Counted from the first letter of the stretch, positions 1 through 5,321 are shown. The stretch: DNA of 5,321 nucleotides from Nitrospinota bacterium (GCA_030620925.1 JAUXIQ010000168.1:1-5321); one strand, 5' to 3'. Notes: generated by a model not told the origin, from the letters alone. Numbers and translations: made by a program.

Positions 1-24
1 ATCGGTTGGGGACTTATCCATGGA

Positions 25-42
25 GCATCCCGCGCCGCGGGA
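25..42. repeat. Palindrome with GCATCCCGCG core, copy 1
   Basis: TCCCGCG (28-34) and CGCGGGA (36-42) are perfect 7-base complements around a single C, so a folded hairpin would use about five base pairs and a 5-base loop. The 10-base core GCATCCCGCG at 25-34 is the exact reverse complement of CGCGGGATGC at 115-124, which ties this copy to the second palindrome about 80 bases away. Confidence 0.55.
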
Positions 43-95
43 CATGAATTGTCTGTAGAGCTGGGTTAGGCGGGAAAACCGGTTGAATATAAACG

Positions 96-124
96 GCATC
101 CCGATCCCGCGTTACGCGGGATGC
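96..124. repeat. Nested palindrome with GCATCCCG core, copy 2
   Basis: ATCCCGCG (104-111) and CGCGGGAT (115-122) form a perfect 8-bp GC-rich stem with a TTA loop. A second left arm, GCATCCCG at 96-103, is also perfectly complementary to CGGGATGC at 117-124, so two mutually exclusive stems share one right arm. The right arm additionally matches the core at 25-34. This looks like a tandemly duplicated half-site and could be a REP-like hairpin, a protein-binding dyad or a decayed mobile repeat. Confidence 0.6.
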
Positions 125-193
125 AGCGACCCACCGGCCGGCAGGGGCTGCGCTGAAGGCGGTGGATTTATCGCTCCTGCGGCGGAGGCGCTT

Positions 194-1465
194 TCACGAT
201 GTCTTCTTCTGCGCCTCCTTCTTCTGCATCTCCTCCTTTTTCATTTGTCTCTTGTATTCCAGGATTTTGGGCGAATCTATCTGCACTGACTTGATACCCC
301 ACTGGCCGGGCTTGAGCTTTTCCATCAACGCGCCTTCTTTTTCCAGGGTGAAGGTTATCTGCCCACGCCCTTTCTCAAAGACTCCCATGTAGACGATGGT
401 AGTCGGTTTATCATCTAAGCTTATGGGGATTTCCTCAATCCGGGGGCCTTTCAAAAGGGGCAAAGAGACGTTGACGGCTTCGTAAGTAATTGCAAAAGTA
501 AAATCTTTTAGCTGATAGTGTTTCAAGCTGCCCAGGGCGTTGTAGGCCGTTTCGTTCTGTTTTACGAACCTTTTTAAGGGTAATAGTCGTTGGCCTTCAG
601 GGGACAGGAGGAGGTGGGCCCCCTTGTAGCTCTTCTTATGAATCTGCTTGGTGTAAAGATTTACCTTTTGCTGGATGGTATCCTTATCCTGCATCAAGCT
701 CTGGGTGAACATGTAGAAGCCGCCCATCAAGCCTAACCAGATTACTAAAAATATTATGGAAAGAATCTTCAAAACTGTCGGCCCGGTTCCCTCTCCTTTC
801 TTTTTTACCAGCAGGATGATTACGGGGATTATGGTGAGATATAATCCCAGGGTGAACCAGTTTAACAGGCTTTTGCTCTTAACCTTGGCAACGACCAGGC
901 AGATCAGGCCGAACAGAATACCGATACCCGCCAAAAACATGGGGGCTTTGGCCAGGAGCATGAGGGGTTTGTCCATTTCCGTCGTGGGGATGAACTTGGG
1001 AAAGCCCCCTTTTTCCTTTTTTTCTACCGGCGTTTCTTTCGGCTGCACGGTTTTCGGAGGCGCCGGCGGCGGTTTTCCCTTGGTTTTCACCTCCCGGGCA
1101 GCGACTACCTGTGGTTTTTTCTCAACCTTTTTCTTCGGCTTTTTTACAACAGGTGTCTTTTTGGCTGCCGGGGTTTTCTTAGCTGGTGGTTTGGTTACAA
1201 TAGGCGCCCTCTTCAGCTTAACTTCAGGGCTCAGCTCTACCCAGCCCAACTGTTTGTTGGGCAGGCGAACGGCGAACCATCCGCTGCCTTTAGTCTGTAC
1301 CACATTAAACGTCTTGCCGCCACCCGCAAAGGCTACCGCCTTGGATTCCGCGCCCGGTGCGGCGCGCAGCTTGACGGCCGGCCCTATGGCGCTGATTGAA
1401 TCCCCGAGACACACAACTGGAGTTAAAAAGAGTAATAGGACGAATATTAGAGCTATCTTTTTCAT
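194..1465 (-). CDS. SH3-domain protein with Lys/Pro-rich linker and three membrane segments
   Basis: A 423-residue protein of unknown role. Residues 1-22 form a signal peptide or N-terminal anchor (MKK then a Leu/Val-rich core); there is no proper lipobox before Cys19. Residues 23-82 look like a bacterial SH3 (SH3b) domain, with the typical VKLRAAPG start, a GSGWFAVRL strand and an LGWVEL end; such domains usually bind peptidoglycan or cell-wall peptides. Residues 84-152 are a low-complexity Lys/Pro/Ala linker with KKTP repeats. Three hydrophobic segments follow at about 169-193, 199-221 and 231-253. The soluble part at about 260-400 resembles small NTF2-like or DUF4878-type extracytoplasmic domains, but I am not sure of that. 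The tail (404-423) is Lys/Glu-rich. The ATG is preceded by a purine-rich GGGAAAAGGA, which supports this start. The gene is probably monocistronic: nth starts its own transcript upstream and a 180-base spacer separates them. The SH3 and membrane calls are firm; the role is unknown. Confidence 0.85.
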   Translation of the reverse strand: MKKIALIFVLLLFLTPVVCLGDSISAIGPAVKLRAAPGAESKAVAFAGGGKTFNVVQTKGSGWFAVRLPNKQLGWVELSPEVKLKRAPIVTKPPAKKTPAAKKTPVVKKPKKKVEKKPQVVAAREVKTKGKPPPAPPKTVQPKETPVEKKEKGGFPKFIPTTEMDKPLMLLAKAPMFLAGIGILFGLICLVVAKVKSKSLLNWFTLGLYLTIIPVIILLVKKKGEGTGPTVLKILSIIFLVIWLGLMGGFYMFTQSLMQDKDTIQQKVNLYTKQIHKKSYKGAHLLLSPEGQRLLPLKRFVKQNETAYNALGSLKHYQLKDFTFAITYEAVNVSLPLLKGPRIEEIPISLDDKPTTIVYMGVFEKGRGQITFTLEKEGALMEKLKPGQWGIKSVQIDSPKILEYKRQMKKEEMQKKEAQKKTS

Positions 1466-1489
1466 TCCTTTTCCCTTCTTCGCAGAAAT

Positions 1490-1524
1490 CCAGGACTGTA
1501 TAAACCCGTGGAAACGAGTCCTGG
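1490..1524. promoter_or_regulatory. 8-bp dyad upstream of the SH3 gene, possible operator or leader hairpin
   Basis: CCAGGACT at 1490-1497 and AGTCCTGG at 1517-1524 are perfect reverse complements separated by 19 bases, ending 25 bases before the SH3 gene start. On the minus strand the spacer contains TATACA, a possible -10 box, but no good -35 is seen. It could be an operator or a hairpin in the 5' leader. The rest of 1466-1645 is AT-rich with no gene or clear terminator. Confidence 0.4.
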
Positions 1525-1645
1525 TCTATATAACCCTTGATATATTTAAACCCATTCTATATTAAATAGTTACGGCATTTTTTCATGGAAACTTAAGATA
1601 GTTTATATCAGGCGTCGATGCCCTGGCAGATCTGAGGATTTTCGG

Positions 1646-2350
1646 TCAGTCTGCTTCTGGCGACGGAAACCGGTCTCTGGAAGGGCAAATATCCCTCAGC
1701 ACGCACTCACCGCACCTGGGCCTGGCGGGTTTACACACTTCCCGGCCATGTTTTATGACGTTGATGTGGAAGGAGTAGACCTTTTGGGGGGGTACAAGGG
1801 AGTTCATTATCTCGTGGGCTTTGGCGTCGCTGCATTTCTCAGGCAGCAGCCCCAGGCGGGTCGCTATCCGGAAAATGTGTGTATCCACGGGGAAGATCGG
1901 TTTGTTGCAGGAAAAGAGCAGCACACAGGCCACCGTTTTTGGCCCCACGCCGTTGAATGAGCTGAGGAGCTCAACCCCCTCTTCCAGGGTGAGGTCTTTC
2001 AGGAACCCCAGGTCGAGCTTGCCGTAACGATCGTTGATCTGCTTCAATATCTTCTTTATGCGGGCGCTCTTCTGGTTGGCAAGGCCGCCGACTTTTATGG
2101 CCCGGGTTATTTCCTGGACCGGGGCTTTCATGACCTGCTCCCAGGCGGGGAAGCGGGAGCGGAGGGAGGCGTAGGCGCGGTCGCGGTTCTTGTCGTTGGT
2201 GTTCTGCGAAAGTATGGTGAATATTAATTCTTCCAGGGGGTTCTTGTAGGGTTTTGGTGAAGGGACGCCTTTTTCCTTCTCCAGCAGGAGAATGGCTTTT
2301 TTGACAACCGATTCAGGTTTTTGCCTCTTAACTTTTATCTTGTTTCCCAT
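1646..2350 (-). CDS. nth: Endonuclease III (DNA glycosylase/AP lyase)
   Basis: A bifunctional base-excision repair enzyme that removes oxidised pyrimidines and nicks the resulting abasic site. The 234-residue length fits the family (E. coli Nth is 211), with about 20 extra basic residues at the N terminus. The helix-hairpin-helix lies at about 128-146 with the GVGPKT signature, giving Lys138 as the catalytic lysine. Asp156 in the VDTH motif is the catalytic aspartate; the 18-residue spacing between the two equals that of E. coli K120 and D138. The [4Fe-4S] cluster loop is complete: Cys206, Cys213, Cys216 and Cys222 in the C-x6-C-x2-C-x5-C pattern. The LSQNTND segment at 47-53 takes the place of LSAQATD in E. 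coli. The start is supported by AAGGAA six bases upstream. The gene diverges from the acetyltransferase gene at 2596. MutY is unlikely, since its long C-terminal domain is missing. Confidence 0.95.
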   Translation of the reverse strand: MGNKIKVKRQKPESVVKKAILLLEKEKGVPSPKPYKNPLEELIFTILSQNTNDKNRDRAYASLRSRFPAWEQVMKAPVQEITRAIKVGGLANQKSARIKKILKQINDRYGKLDLGFLKDLTLEEGVELLSSFNGVGPKTVACVLLFSCNKPIFPVDTHIFRIATRLGLLPEKCSDAKAHEIMNSLVPPQKVYSFHINVIKHGREVCKPARPRCGECVLRDICPSRDRFPSPEAD

Positions 2351-2370
2351 ACACGGTTCCTTTAATTTAA

Positions 2371-2376
2371 ATTATA
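2371..2376 (-). promoter_or_regulatory. Probable -10 box of the nth promoter
   Basis: The minus strand reads TATAAT here, a perfect sigma-70 -10 hexamer, 20 bases upstream of the nth ATG. The expected start of transcription (near 2364) would leave a very short leader that begins almost at the ribosome binding site AAGGAA (2357-2362). No good -35 is seen at the usual 16-18 base spacing, so the promoter may be weak or activator-dependent. Confidence 0.45.
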
Positions 2377-2521
2377 CTATGGTTCAGGCTTTGAATATTT
2401 TATTTCCTGCGGCGGCATATATTTTCCCGGTATGATGGGTTCGGGGACGTTTTCAGGTAAAGTAATGCAGCGGTTTACGATACTGCAAGCGCAGTCGAAA
2501 AAATCTCTTTAGGCCGAGGAG

Positions 2522-2550
2522 TTGCCTTTGTCCCTCCAACCTAATATCCT
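2522..2550 (+). promoter_or_regulatory. Possible promoter for the GNAT-acuA pair
   Basis: TTGCCT (2522-2527) and TATCCT (2545-2550) are spaced by 17 bases and each matches four of six consensus positions. They lie about 45 bases before the acetyltransferase start in a 245-base divergent region. A small inverted repeat, ACTGC/GCAGT (2482-2495), lies just upstream. The match is weak and could be chance. Confidence 0.25.
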
Positions 2551-2595
2551 GAATAAAAAAGTTACGTTAATGGATGTTCAACAGAGGAAAGAGAT

Positions 2596-3162
2596 ATGGA
2601 TATGCTTTCCGATTATCCCCGCATCGTAGTTTTGAATGATGGAACCCGTGCGTCGCTGAGGCCCATGGAGAAGGAAGACGAAAAGAGGCTTCTTGAGTTC
2701 TTCCGGAGCATTCCTGATGATGAACGCTGGTTTCTCAGGGATGACGTGGCTGGCGCCTCCGTCTTGAAAGATTGGGCGGAAAACCTGGACTATTCGCACG
2801 TCCTCCCCATCCTGGCCGAGAGCGAAGGCGAGTTCGTGGCCTGCGCCAGCCTCCACTTCGCCAAGTACGGATGCACGAAGCAAGTAGGTGAGCTGCGCAT
2901 CGTGATCGAACCCCGGTTCAGGCATAAGAAGCTGGGCACCTGGATGCTGCTGGACCTCATTAACGTGGGCGTGAAGGTCGGGCTGGAGAAACTGGTGGCC
3001 GAGCTCTACTCCGAAGTTCACGAAGCGGCCACCAAGGCGGTGAAGAAACTGGATTTTTTCCAGGAGGCGTGCATTCCAGATTTCGCCCGGGGCAGGGAGG
3101 GGACCACCCACGACCTGCTCGTCTTCGTGAAGACCCTCCATCACGAATGGACAGATTATTAA
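2596..3162 (+). CDS. GNAT-family acetyltransferase, resembling the GNAT domain of Pat
   Basis: A 188-residue single-domain GCN5-related N-acetyltransferase, expected to transfer an acetyl group from acetyl-CoA to an amine, perhaps a protein lysine. The N-terminal pattern (VVLNDGT, then LRPMEKEDEKRL at 21-32, then a PDDERWFLRDD segment at 40-50) resembles the start of the GNAT domain in Pat-type protein acetyltransferases. Strand beta-4 and motif A are at about 99-120: ELRIVIEPRFR, then the acetyl-CoA loop RHKKLGT. In that loop the usual R-x-x-G-x-G reads R109-x-x-Lys112-x-Gly114, so the first glycine is replaced by lysine. Residues 130-156 match the later GNAT strand and helix (VAELYSE, then AVKKLDFF). 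The ATG at 2596 has AGAGGA seven bases upstream; a second ATG two codons later is less well placed. acuA follows after 58 bases with no visible terminator, so the two are probably co-transcribed. The GNAT fold is secure; the Pat likeness and substrate are inference. Confidence 0.85.
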   Translation: MDMLSDYPRIVVLNDGTRASLRPMEKEDEKRLLEFFRSIPDDERWFLRDDVAGASVLKDWAENLDYSHVLPILAESEGEFVACASLHFAKYGCTKQVGELRIVIEPRFRHKKLGTWMLLDLINVGVKVGLEKLVAELYSEVHEAATKAVKKLDFFQEACIPDFARGREGTTHDLLVFVKTLHHEWTDY

Positions 3163-3205
3163 TCCTCTGCCTCCCCTGAACGGTCGAGATGGTGGAAAAG
3201 CCGGT

Positions 3206-3214
3206 GGGGGTGAT
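3206..3214 (+). promoter_or_regulatory. Strong ribosome binding site that sets the acuA start
   Basis: GGGGGTGAT matches the extended Shine-Dalgarno GGAGGTGAT at eight of nine positions. The core ends 10 bases before ATG 3221 but only 4 bases before the in-frame TTG at 3215, which favours the ATG. Confidence 0.5.
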
Positions 3215-3220
3215 TTGAAG

Positions 3221-3856
3221 ATGCCTGCTAACGCATATAAACAGGTAGAATACAGGACGCCAAGAGGGCTGATCCGTATAAACGCGGAGAGCAGTTGGGA
3301 GTTCATAAATTCCCTCGATTTCGAGGAGGGGATAGGTGTATTCCCCCATTACCGCTCAATGCTGTGGGATAAAAAGTATATACTCAGGCTCCTGGACGAA
3401 TATAAGGGCCGTATCGTAATCGCCCATACCGAAGATGGAAAGATCGTGGGATATATCGCTTTCAGCCACCCCATACCTCTGGAGGGCTGGCCGACGGAAC
3501 TCATTCCCCTGCTCTATGAAATGGGCTCCATCGAGGTGAGCCGGAACTATAGACGCATGGGTATAGCGAAGAAGTTGCTGGAGGTTTCCATGGCCGACGA
3601 TGCCCTGAACGATTACATCGTCATCCTCTCCGGCTTTTCCTGGCACTGGGACCTCGAAGGCGCCGCCCTTTCCAAGCATGAGTATCGCAAGATGCTCATG
3701 GGGCTCTTCGCATCTGTGGATTTAAGGCACTATTACACCAGCGAACCCAATGTCCTCATGGATGCCGCCAACATGCTCATGGCCAAGGTGGGAAACAGAG
3801 TGAGCAAGGAGGATCACGACCGGTTCCTGGAGACTCTCTTTTCCTTTAAAAGATGA
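3221..3856 (+). CDS. acuA: AcuA-type protein acetyltransferase
   Basis: A GNAT enzyme of the acetoin utilization protein AcuA family. In Bacillus subtilis, AcuA acetylates the active-site lysine of AMP-forming acetyl-CoA synthetase AcsA and turns it off; the deacetylases AcuC and SrtN reverse this. From the chosen ATG the protein is 211 residues, against about 210 in B. subtilis. The resemblance to AcuA as I recall it runs through the protein: RIVIAH plus GKIVGYI at 64-79, PLEGW at 86-90, GSIEVSRNYRRMGIAKKLL at 102-120, DYIVILSGFSWHWDLEG at 131-147, HEYRKM at 153-158, TSEPN at 173-177 and MLMAKVGNRVS at 185-195. Motif A is R111-x-x-G114-x-A116, which fits the R/Q-x-x-G-x-G/A acetyl-CoA loop. 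An in-frame TTG six bases upstream is possible but worse placed. No acuB, acuC or acetyl-CoA synthetase gene is in the window; the neighbour is another GNAT. I am confident of the family. The target protein here is an inference. Confidence 0.88.
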   Translation: MPANAYKQVEYRTPRGLIRINAESSWEFINSLDFEEGIGVFPHYRSMLWDKKYILRLLDEYKGRIVIAHTEDGKIVGYIAFSHPIPLEGWPTELIPLLYEMGSIEVSRNYRRMGIAKKLLEVSMADDALNDYIVILSGFSWHWDLEGAALSKHEYRKMLMGLFASVDLRHYYTSEPNVLMDAANMLMAKVGNRVSKEDHDRFLETLFSFKR

Positions 3857-3948
3857 CTTTTATACACAGGTCATCCTCACTTAACAGCACTTTCTCGAGG
3901 GCGATGAATATGGGTTGTCGGCTTTCATCATCCTCATGTTTTATTCTC

Positions 3949-3977
3949 TTGCTGAGGTAGTGTGAGCGTGTTAAAAT
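3949..3977 (+). promoter_or_regulatory. Probable sigma-70 promoter for the enoyl-CoA hydratase gene
   Basis: TTGCTG (3949-3954) and TAAAAT (3972-3977) are separated by exactly 17 bases; the -10 matches five of six positions and the -35 three of six. Transcription would begin near 3984, giving a leader of about 60 bases. This would let the hydratase and usp genes be transcribed apart from acuA. The surrounding spacer (3857-4045) has no gene. Confidence 0.5.
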
Positions 3978-4030
3978 CGGGCGTCGGTTGTTAGGAATGA
4001 ATGGTAAATATAGGATTTATTTTCTATCAG

Positions 4031-4042
4031 GGAAGGAGGAGG
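4031..4042 (+). promoter_or_regulatory. Ribosome binding site that sets the hydratase start
   Basis: GGAAGGAGGAGG is a very strong Shine-Dalgarno region, ending three bases before ATG 4046, with its central AGGAGG (4034-4039) six bases from the ATG. It selects this ATG over an upstream in-frame ATG at 4001, whose 15 extra residues do not look like the family's N terminus. Confidence 0.7.
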
Positions 4043-4045
4043 AAA

Positions 4046-4819
4046 ATGGCTTACCAGTACATCAAGTATGAAAAGAAGGACCACCTGGCTTACATTACCA
4101 TCAACAGACCAGACGTAATGAACTCGCTTCACCCCCCGGCTAACCGTGAGCTCTCAGATGCTTTCGACGATTTCAGCAGAGACGACAATTGCTGGATAGG
4201 AATCGTTACCGGGGCCGGGGAAAAGGCTTTCTCAGCCGGAAACGATCTCAAGTACACCGCTGAGCACGGCATGGAAAAGCTTGGCTCCGGGGGTTTCGGG
4301 GGGATCACTTACCGCTTCGATTCCTGGAAGCCGCTCATAGCCGCAGTCAACGGATACGCGCTGGGAGGCGGTTTCGAGATAGCCCTCTCCTGTGATATAA
4401 TAGTGGCTTCGGAAAACGCTCAGTTGGGGCTGCCGGAACCCACGGTCGGTCTGATGGCCGGCGCCGGCGGAGTCCATAGGCTTCCGCGTCAGCTCCCCCT
4501 CAAGATAGCCATGGGCATGATATTGACCGGTAAGCCTCTCAGCGCCCAGAGGGCTTACGAAGTGGGTATAGTGAACGAGGTGGTTAAGCTCGAGGATTTG
4601 ATGGCTACCGCCGAAAAGTGGGCTTCGGATATACTGCGCTGTGCGCCCCTCTCCGTCCGTGCCAGCAAGCAGTGCTCCATGGTGGGGCTGGAAATCGGCC
4701 AGGAGGATGCCCTCATGAGAAGATATCCCGCTGAGGACGAAATGAGGGATTCCGAGGACTACGTAGATGGCCCCAAGGCGTTTGCCGAAAAAAGGACGCC
4801 CCAGTGGAAGGGCAAGTAG
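4046..4819 (+). CDS. Enoyl-CoA hydratase/isomerase family (crotonase) protein
   Basis: A 257-residue crotonase-fold enzyme, a normal length for a single-domain enoyl-CoA hydratase. Members add water across 2-enoyl-CoA or isomerise related thioesters in the cytoplasm, in beta-oxidation, amino acid, aromatic or carnitine breakdown. Both oxyanion-hole regions are intact: AFSAGNDLK at 61-69 and VNGYALGGGFE at 101-111. The two glutamates of true hydratases are present, Glu111 (rat mitochondrial Glu144) and Glu131 in LPEP (Glu164), with the same 20-residue spacing. The usual GAGGVHRLPR at 139-148 and LTGKPLSAQRAYEVGIVNEVV at 160-180 follow. The start is set by a strong ribosome binding site; the family's N-terminal strand pattern (IKYEKKDHLAYITINRPDVMN) begins right after it. 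A UspA gene follows 13 bases later, likely in the same transcript. A CaiD-like (crotonobetainyl-CoA) or other short-chain substrate is possible; substrate cannot be read from sequence alone. Confidence 0.93.
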   Translation: MAYQYIKYEKKDHLAYITINRPDVMNSLHPPANRELSDAFDDFSRDDNCWIGIVTGAGEKAFSAGNDLKYTAEHGMEKLGSGGFGGITYRFDSWKPLIAAVNGYALGGGFEIALSCDIIVASENAQLGLPEPTVGLMAGAGGVHRLPRQLPLKIAMGMILTGKPLSAQRAYEVGIVNEVVKLEDLMATAEKWASDILRCAPLSVRASKQCSMVGLEIGQEDALMRRYPAEDEMRDSEDYVDGPKAFAEKRTPQWKGK

Positions 4820-4832
4820 CGAGGTGGTGAGT

Positions 4833-5321
4833 ATGTATGAGAAAATCCTGTTGGCCGTTGCTCTCCAGGCGGGCGGTGAAAAGAGCCCCCACGCACTGGC
4901 GGCGCGGGATGTGGCTATATCCATGGCCGCACGCGGCGCTAAATCGGTGAGCGTCCTTACCGTTTACAGCTTGGAGAAGATCGATGGACATCACGAGCTG
5001 ATTCCTACCACGGATGAAATCCGGGTGGGCAACTCTGTGGAGGAACGGGCGCGACAGAGGCACGAAGTGGATCAAATCGGCAAAATGGAAGAGCAGGTGC
5101 GCGCGGCCATGGACCATTTCGTGGTCGAGATGCACAACAATGGAATCAGCACTCAGGAGCTCATAAAAGAGGGAAACCCCCGTGAGCTGATCGTGGAAAC
5201 GGCCGAAGAAATAGGCGCTGACCTCATTATTATGGGAGCTCACGCCCGGCGGCGCGTACTGGATGTGATTCTGGGGGGCACAGCTCAAGCGGTGACCAAT
5301 CAGGCCCCCTGCGCGATCATC
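4833..5321 (+). CDS. Universal stress protein (UspA domain), partial at the right edge
   Basis: An open frame of 163 codons without a stop, cut by the window end. It begins MYEKILLAVAL, the usual first strand of a UspA domain. Residues 23-45 give the first helix and second strand (ALAARDVAISMAA, SVSVLTVYS). Residues 70-104 are a charged helix, 105-111 is the next strand, and 114-134 (EGNPRELIVETAEE and ADLIIMG) match the family core. The nucleotide-loop region at 135-150 departs from the G-x2-G-x9-G-S/T motif: Gly135 and Gly148 stand, but the second glycine is Ala138 and the S/T position is Gly149. The domain ends with the expected QAPCAII. The ATG has GAGGTG six bases upstream; two in-frame GTG codons (4824, 4827) overlap that site and are less likely starts. 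It follows the hydratase by 13 bases and so is probably co-transcribed. One UspA domain is nearly complete; a second domain beyond the edge cannot be excluded. Confidence 0.85.
   Translation, partial: MYEKILLAVALQAGGEKSPHALAARDVAISMAARGAKSVSVLTVYSLEKIDGHHELIPTTDEIRVGNSVEERARQRHEVDQIGKMEEQVRAAMDHFVVEMHNNGISTQELIKEGNPRELIVETAEEIGADLIIMGAHARRRVLDVILGGTAQAVTNQAPCAII

Larger units (their letters stand above)
1..193. other. Non-coding flank with GC-rich palindromes
   Basis: No convincing gene is visible on either strand. The stretch lies just past the stop codon of the SH3 gene on the minus strand. It holds several copies of a GCATCCCGCG core arranged as palindromes (listed separately), and CCACCG at 131-136 facing CGGTGG at 160-165. 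None of the hairpins is followed by a T tract in the minus-strand sense, so a Rho-independent terminator for the SH3 gene is not supported. A dispersed repeat or REP-like element is a fair reading, but one window cannot prove it. Confidence 0.5.

Noticed and set aside
28-122. Rho-independent terminator for the SH3 gene
   Set aside because: The stems are strong, but no run of T follows them on the minus strand and they lie 70 or more bases past the stop.
83-392. Short plus-strand open frames over the left flank and the end of the SH3 gene
   Set aside because: Their leucine/cysteine-rich text comes from reading the Lys/Glu-rich tail of the SH3 gene backwards.
1015-1215. Tandem repeat or satellite in the linker-coding region
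   Set aside because: The Lys/Pro repeats are seen at the protein level only; the codons vary and there is no fixed DNA repeat unit.
756-1565. Long plus-strand open frame (269 codons) opposite the SH3 gene
   Set aside because: It mirrors the Lys/Pro-rich linker and membrane part of the real gene. Its product has no domain, and it has no ribosome binding site of note. The minus-strand gene has clear domains.
2578-3306. Minus-strand open frame (242 codons) across the first GNAT gene
   Set aside because: It is the reverse of a clear acetyltransferase with family motifs. The translated text has no recognisable domain.
3904-3960. Possible 18-residue small protein in the spacer after acuA
   Set aside because: It has only a weak GAGGG upstream and its frame overlaps the -35 box of the hydratase promoter. 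At this length chance is the simplest explanation.
4001-4045. Upstream ATG start for the hydratase
   Set aside because: The extra 15 residues include the translated ribosome binding site (Gly-Arg-Arg-Arg) and do not fit the family.
4232-5288. Overlapping minus-strand open frames opposite the hydratase and UspA genes
   Set aside because: Both plus-strand genes have strong family motifs and ribosome binding sites; the minus-strand products match nothing I know.

Overview
The window looks like a piece of a bacterial chromosome with a mixed G+C content: GC-rich genes separated by short AT-rich spacers. The gene set is a bacterial SH3 membrane protein, endonuclease III, an AcuA-type acetyltransferase, an enoyl-CoA hydratase and a universal stress protein. 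It fits a bacterium that lives on acyl-CoA metabolism, for example an anaerobic Desulfobacterota, Chloroflexota or Firmicutes-like lineage. No rRNA or other phylogenetic marker is present, so the taxon is a guess. I see no tRNA, CRISPR array, insertion sequence or phage gene.

Layout. Bases 1-193 are non-coding and carry GC-rich palindromes built on the same GCATCCCGCG core. Bases 194-1465 (minus) encode an exported or membrane-anchored SH3 protein with a Lys/Pro-rich linker and three membrane segments. Bases 1466-1645 are an AT-rich spacer with a perfect 8-bp dyad just upstream of that gene. Bases 1646-2350 (minus) encode endonuclease III. Bases 2351-2595 are the divergent promoter region. 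From 2596 onward everything reads plus: a Pat-like GNAT acetyltransferase (2596-3162), an AcuA-type acetyltransferase (3221-3856), a 189-base spacer with a credible sigma-70 promoter, an enoyl-CoA hydratase/isomerase (4046-4819), and a UspA-domain protein that runs off the right edge (4833-5321).

How the genes may work together. AcuA in Bacillus acetylates and switches off AMP-forming acetyl-CoA synthetase. The GNAT just before it resembles the acetyltransferase domain of Pat enzymes, which modify the same class of target. The two lie 58 bases apart and probably form one transcript. With an enoyl-CoA hydratase and a UspA protein next to them, the right half reads as a small acyl-CoA metabolism and control cluster. 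That functional link is an inference from families and gene order. The left half (SH3 protein and nth) has no evident connection to it.
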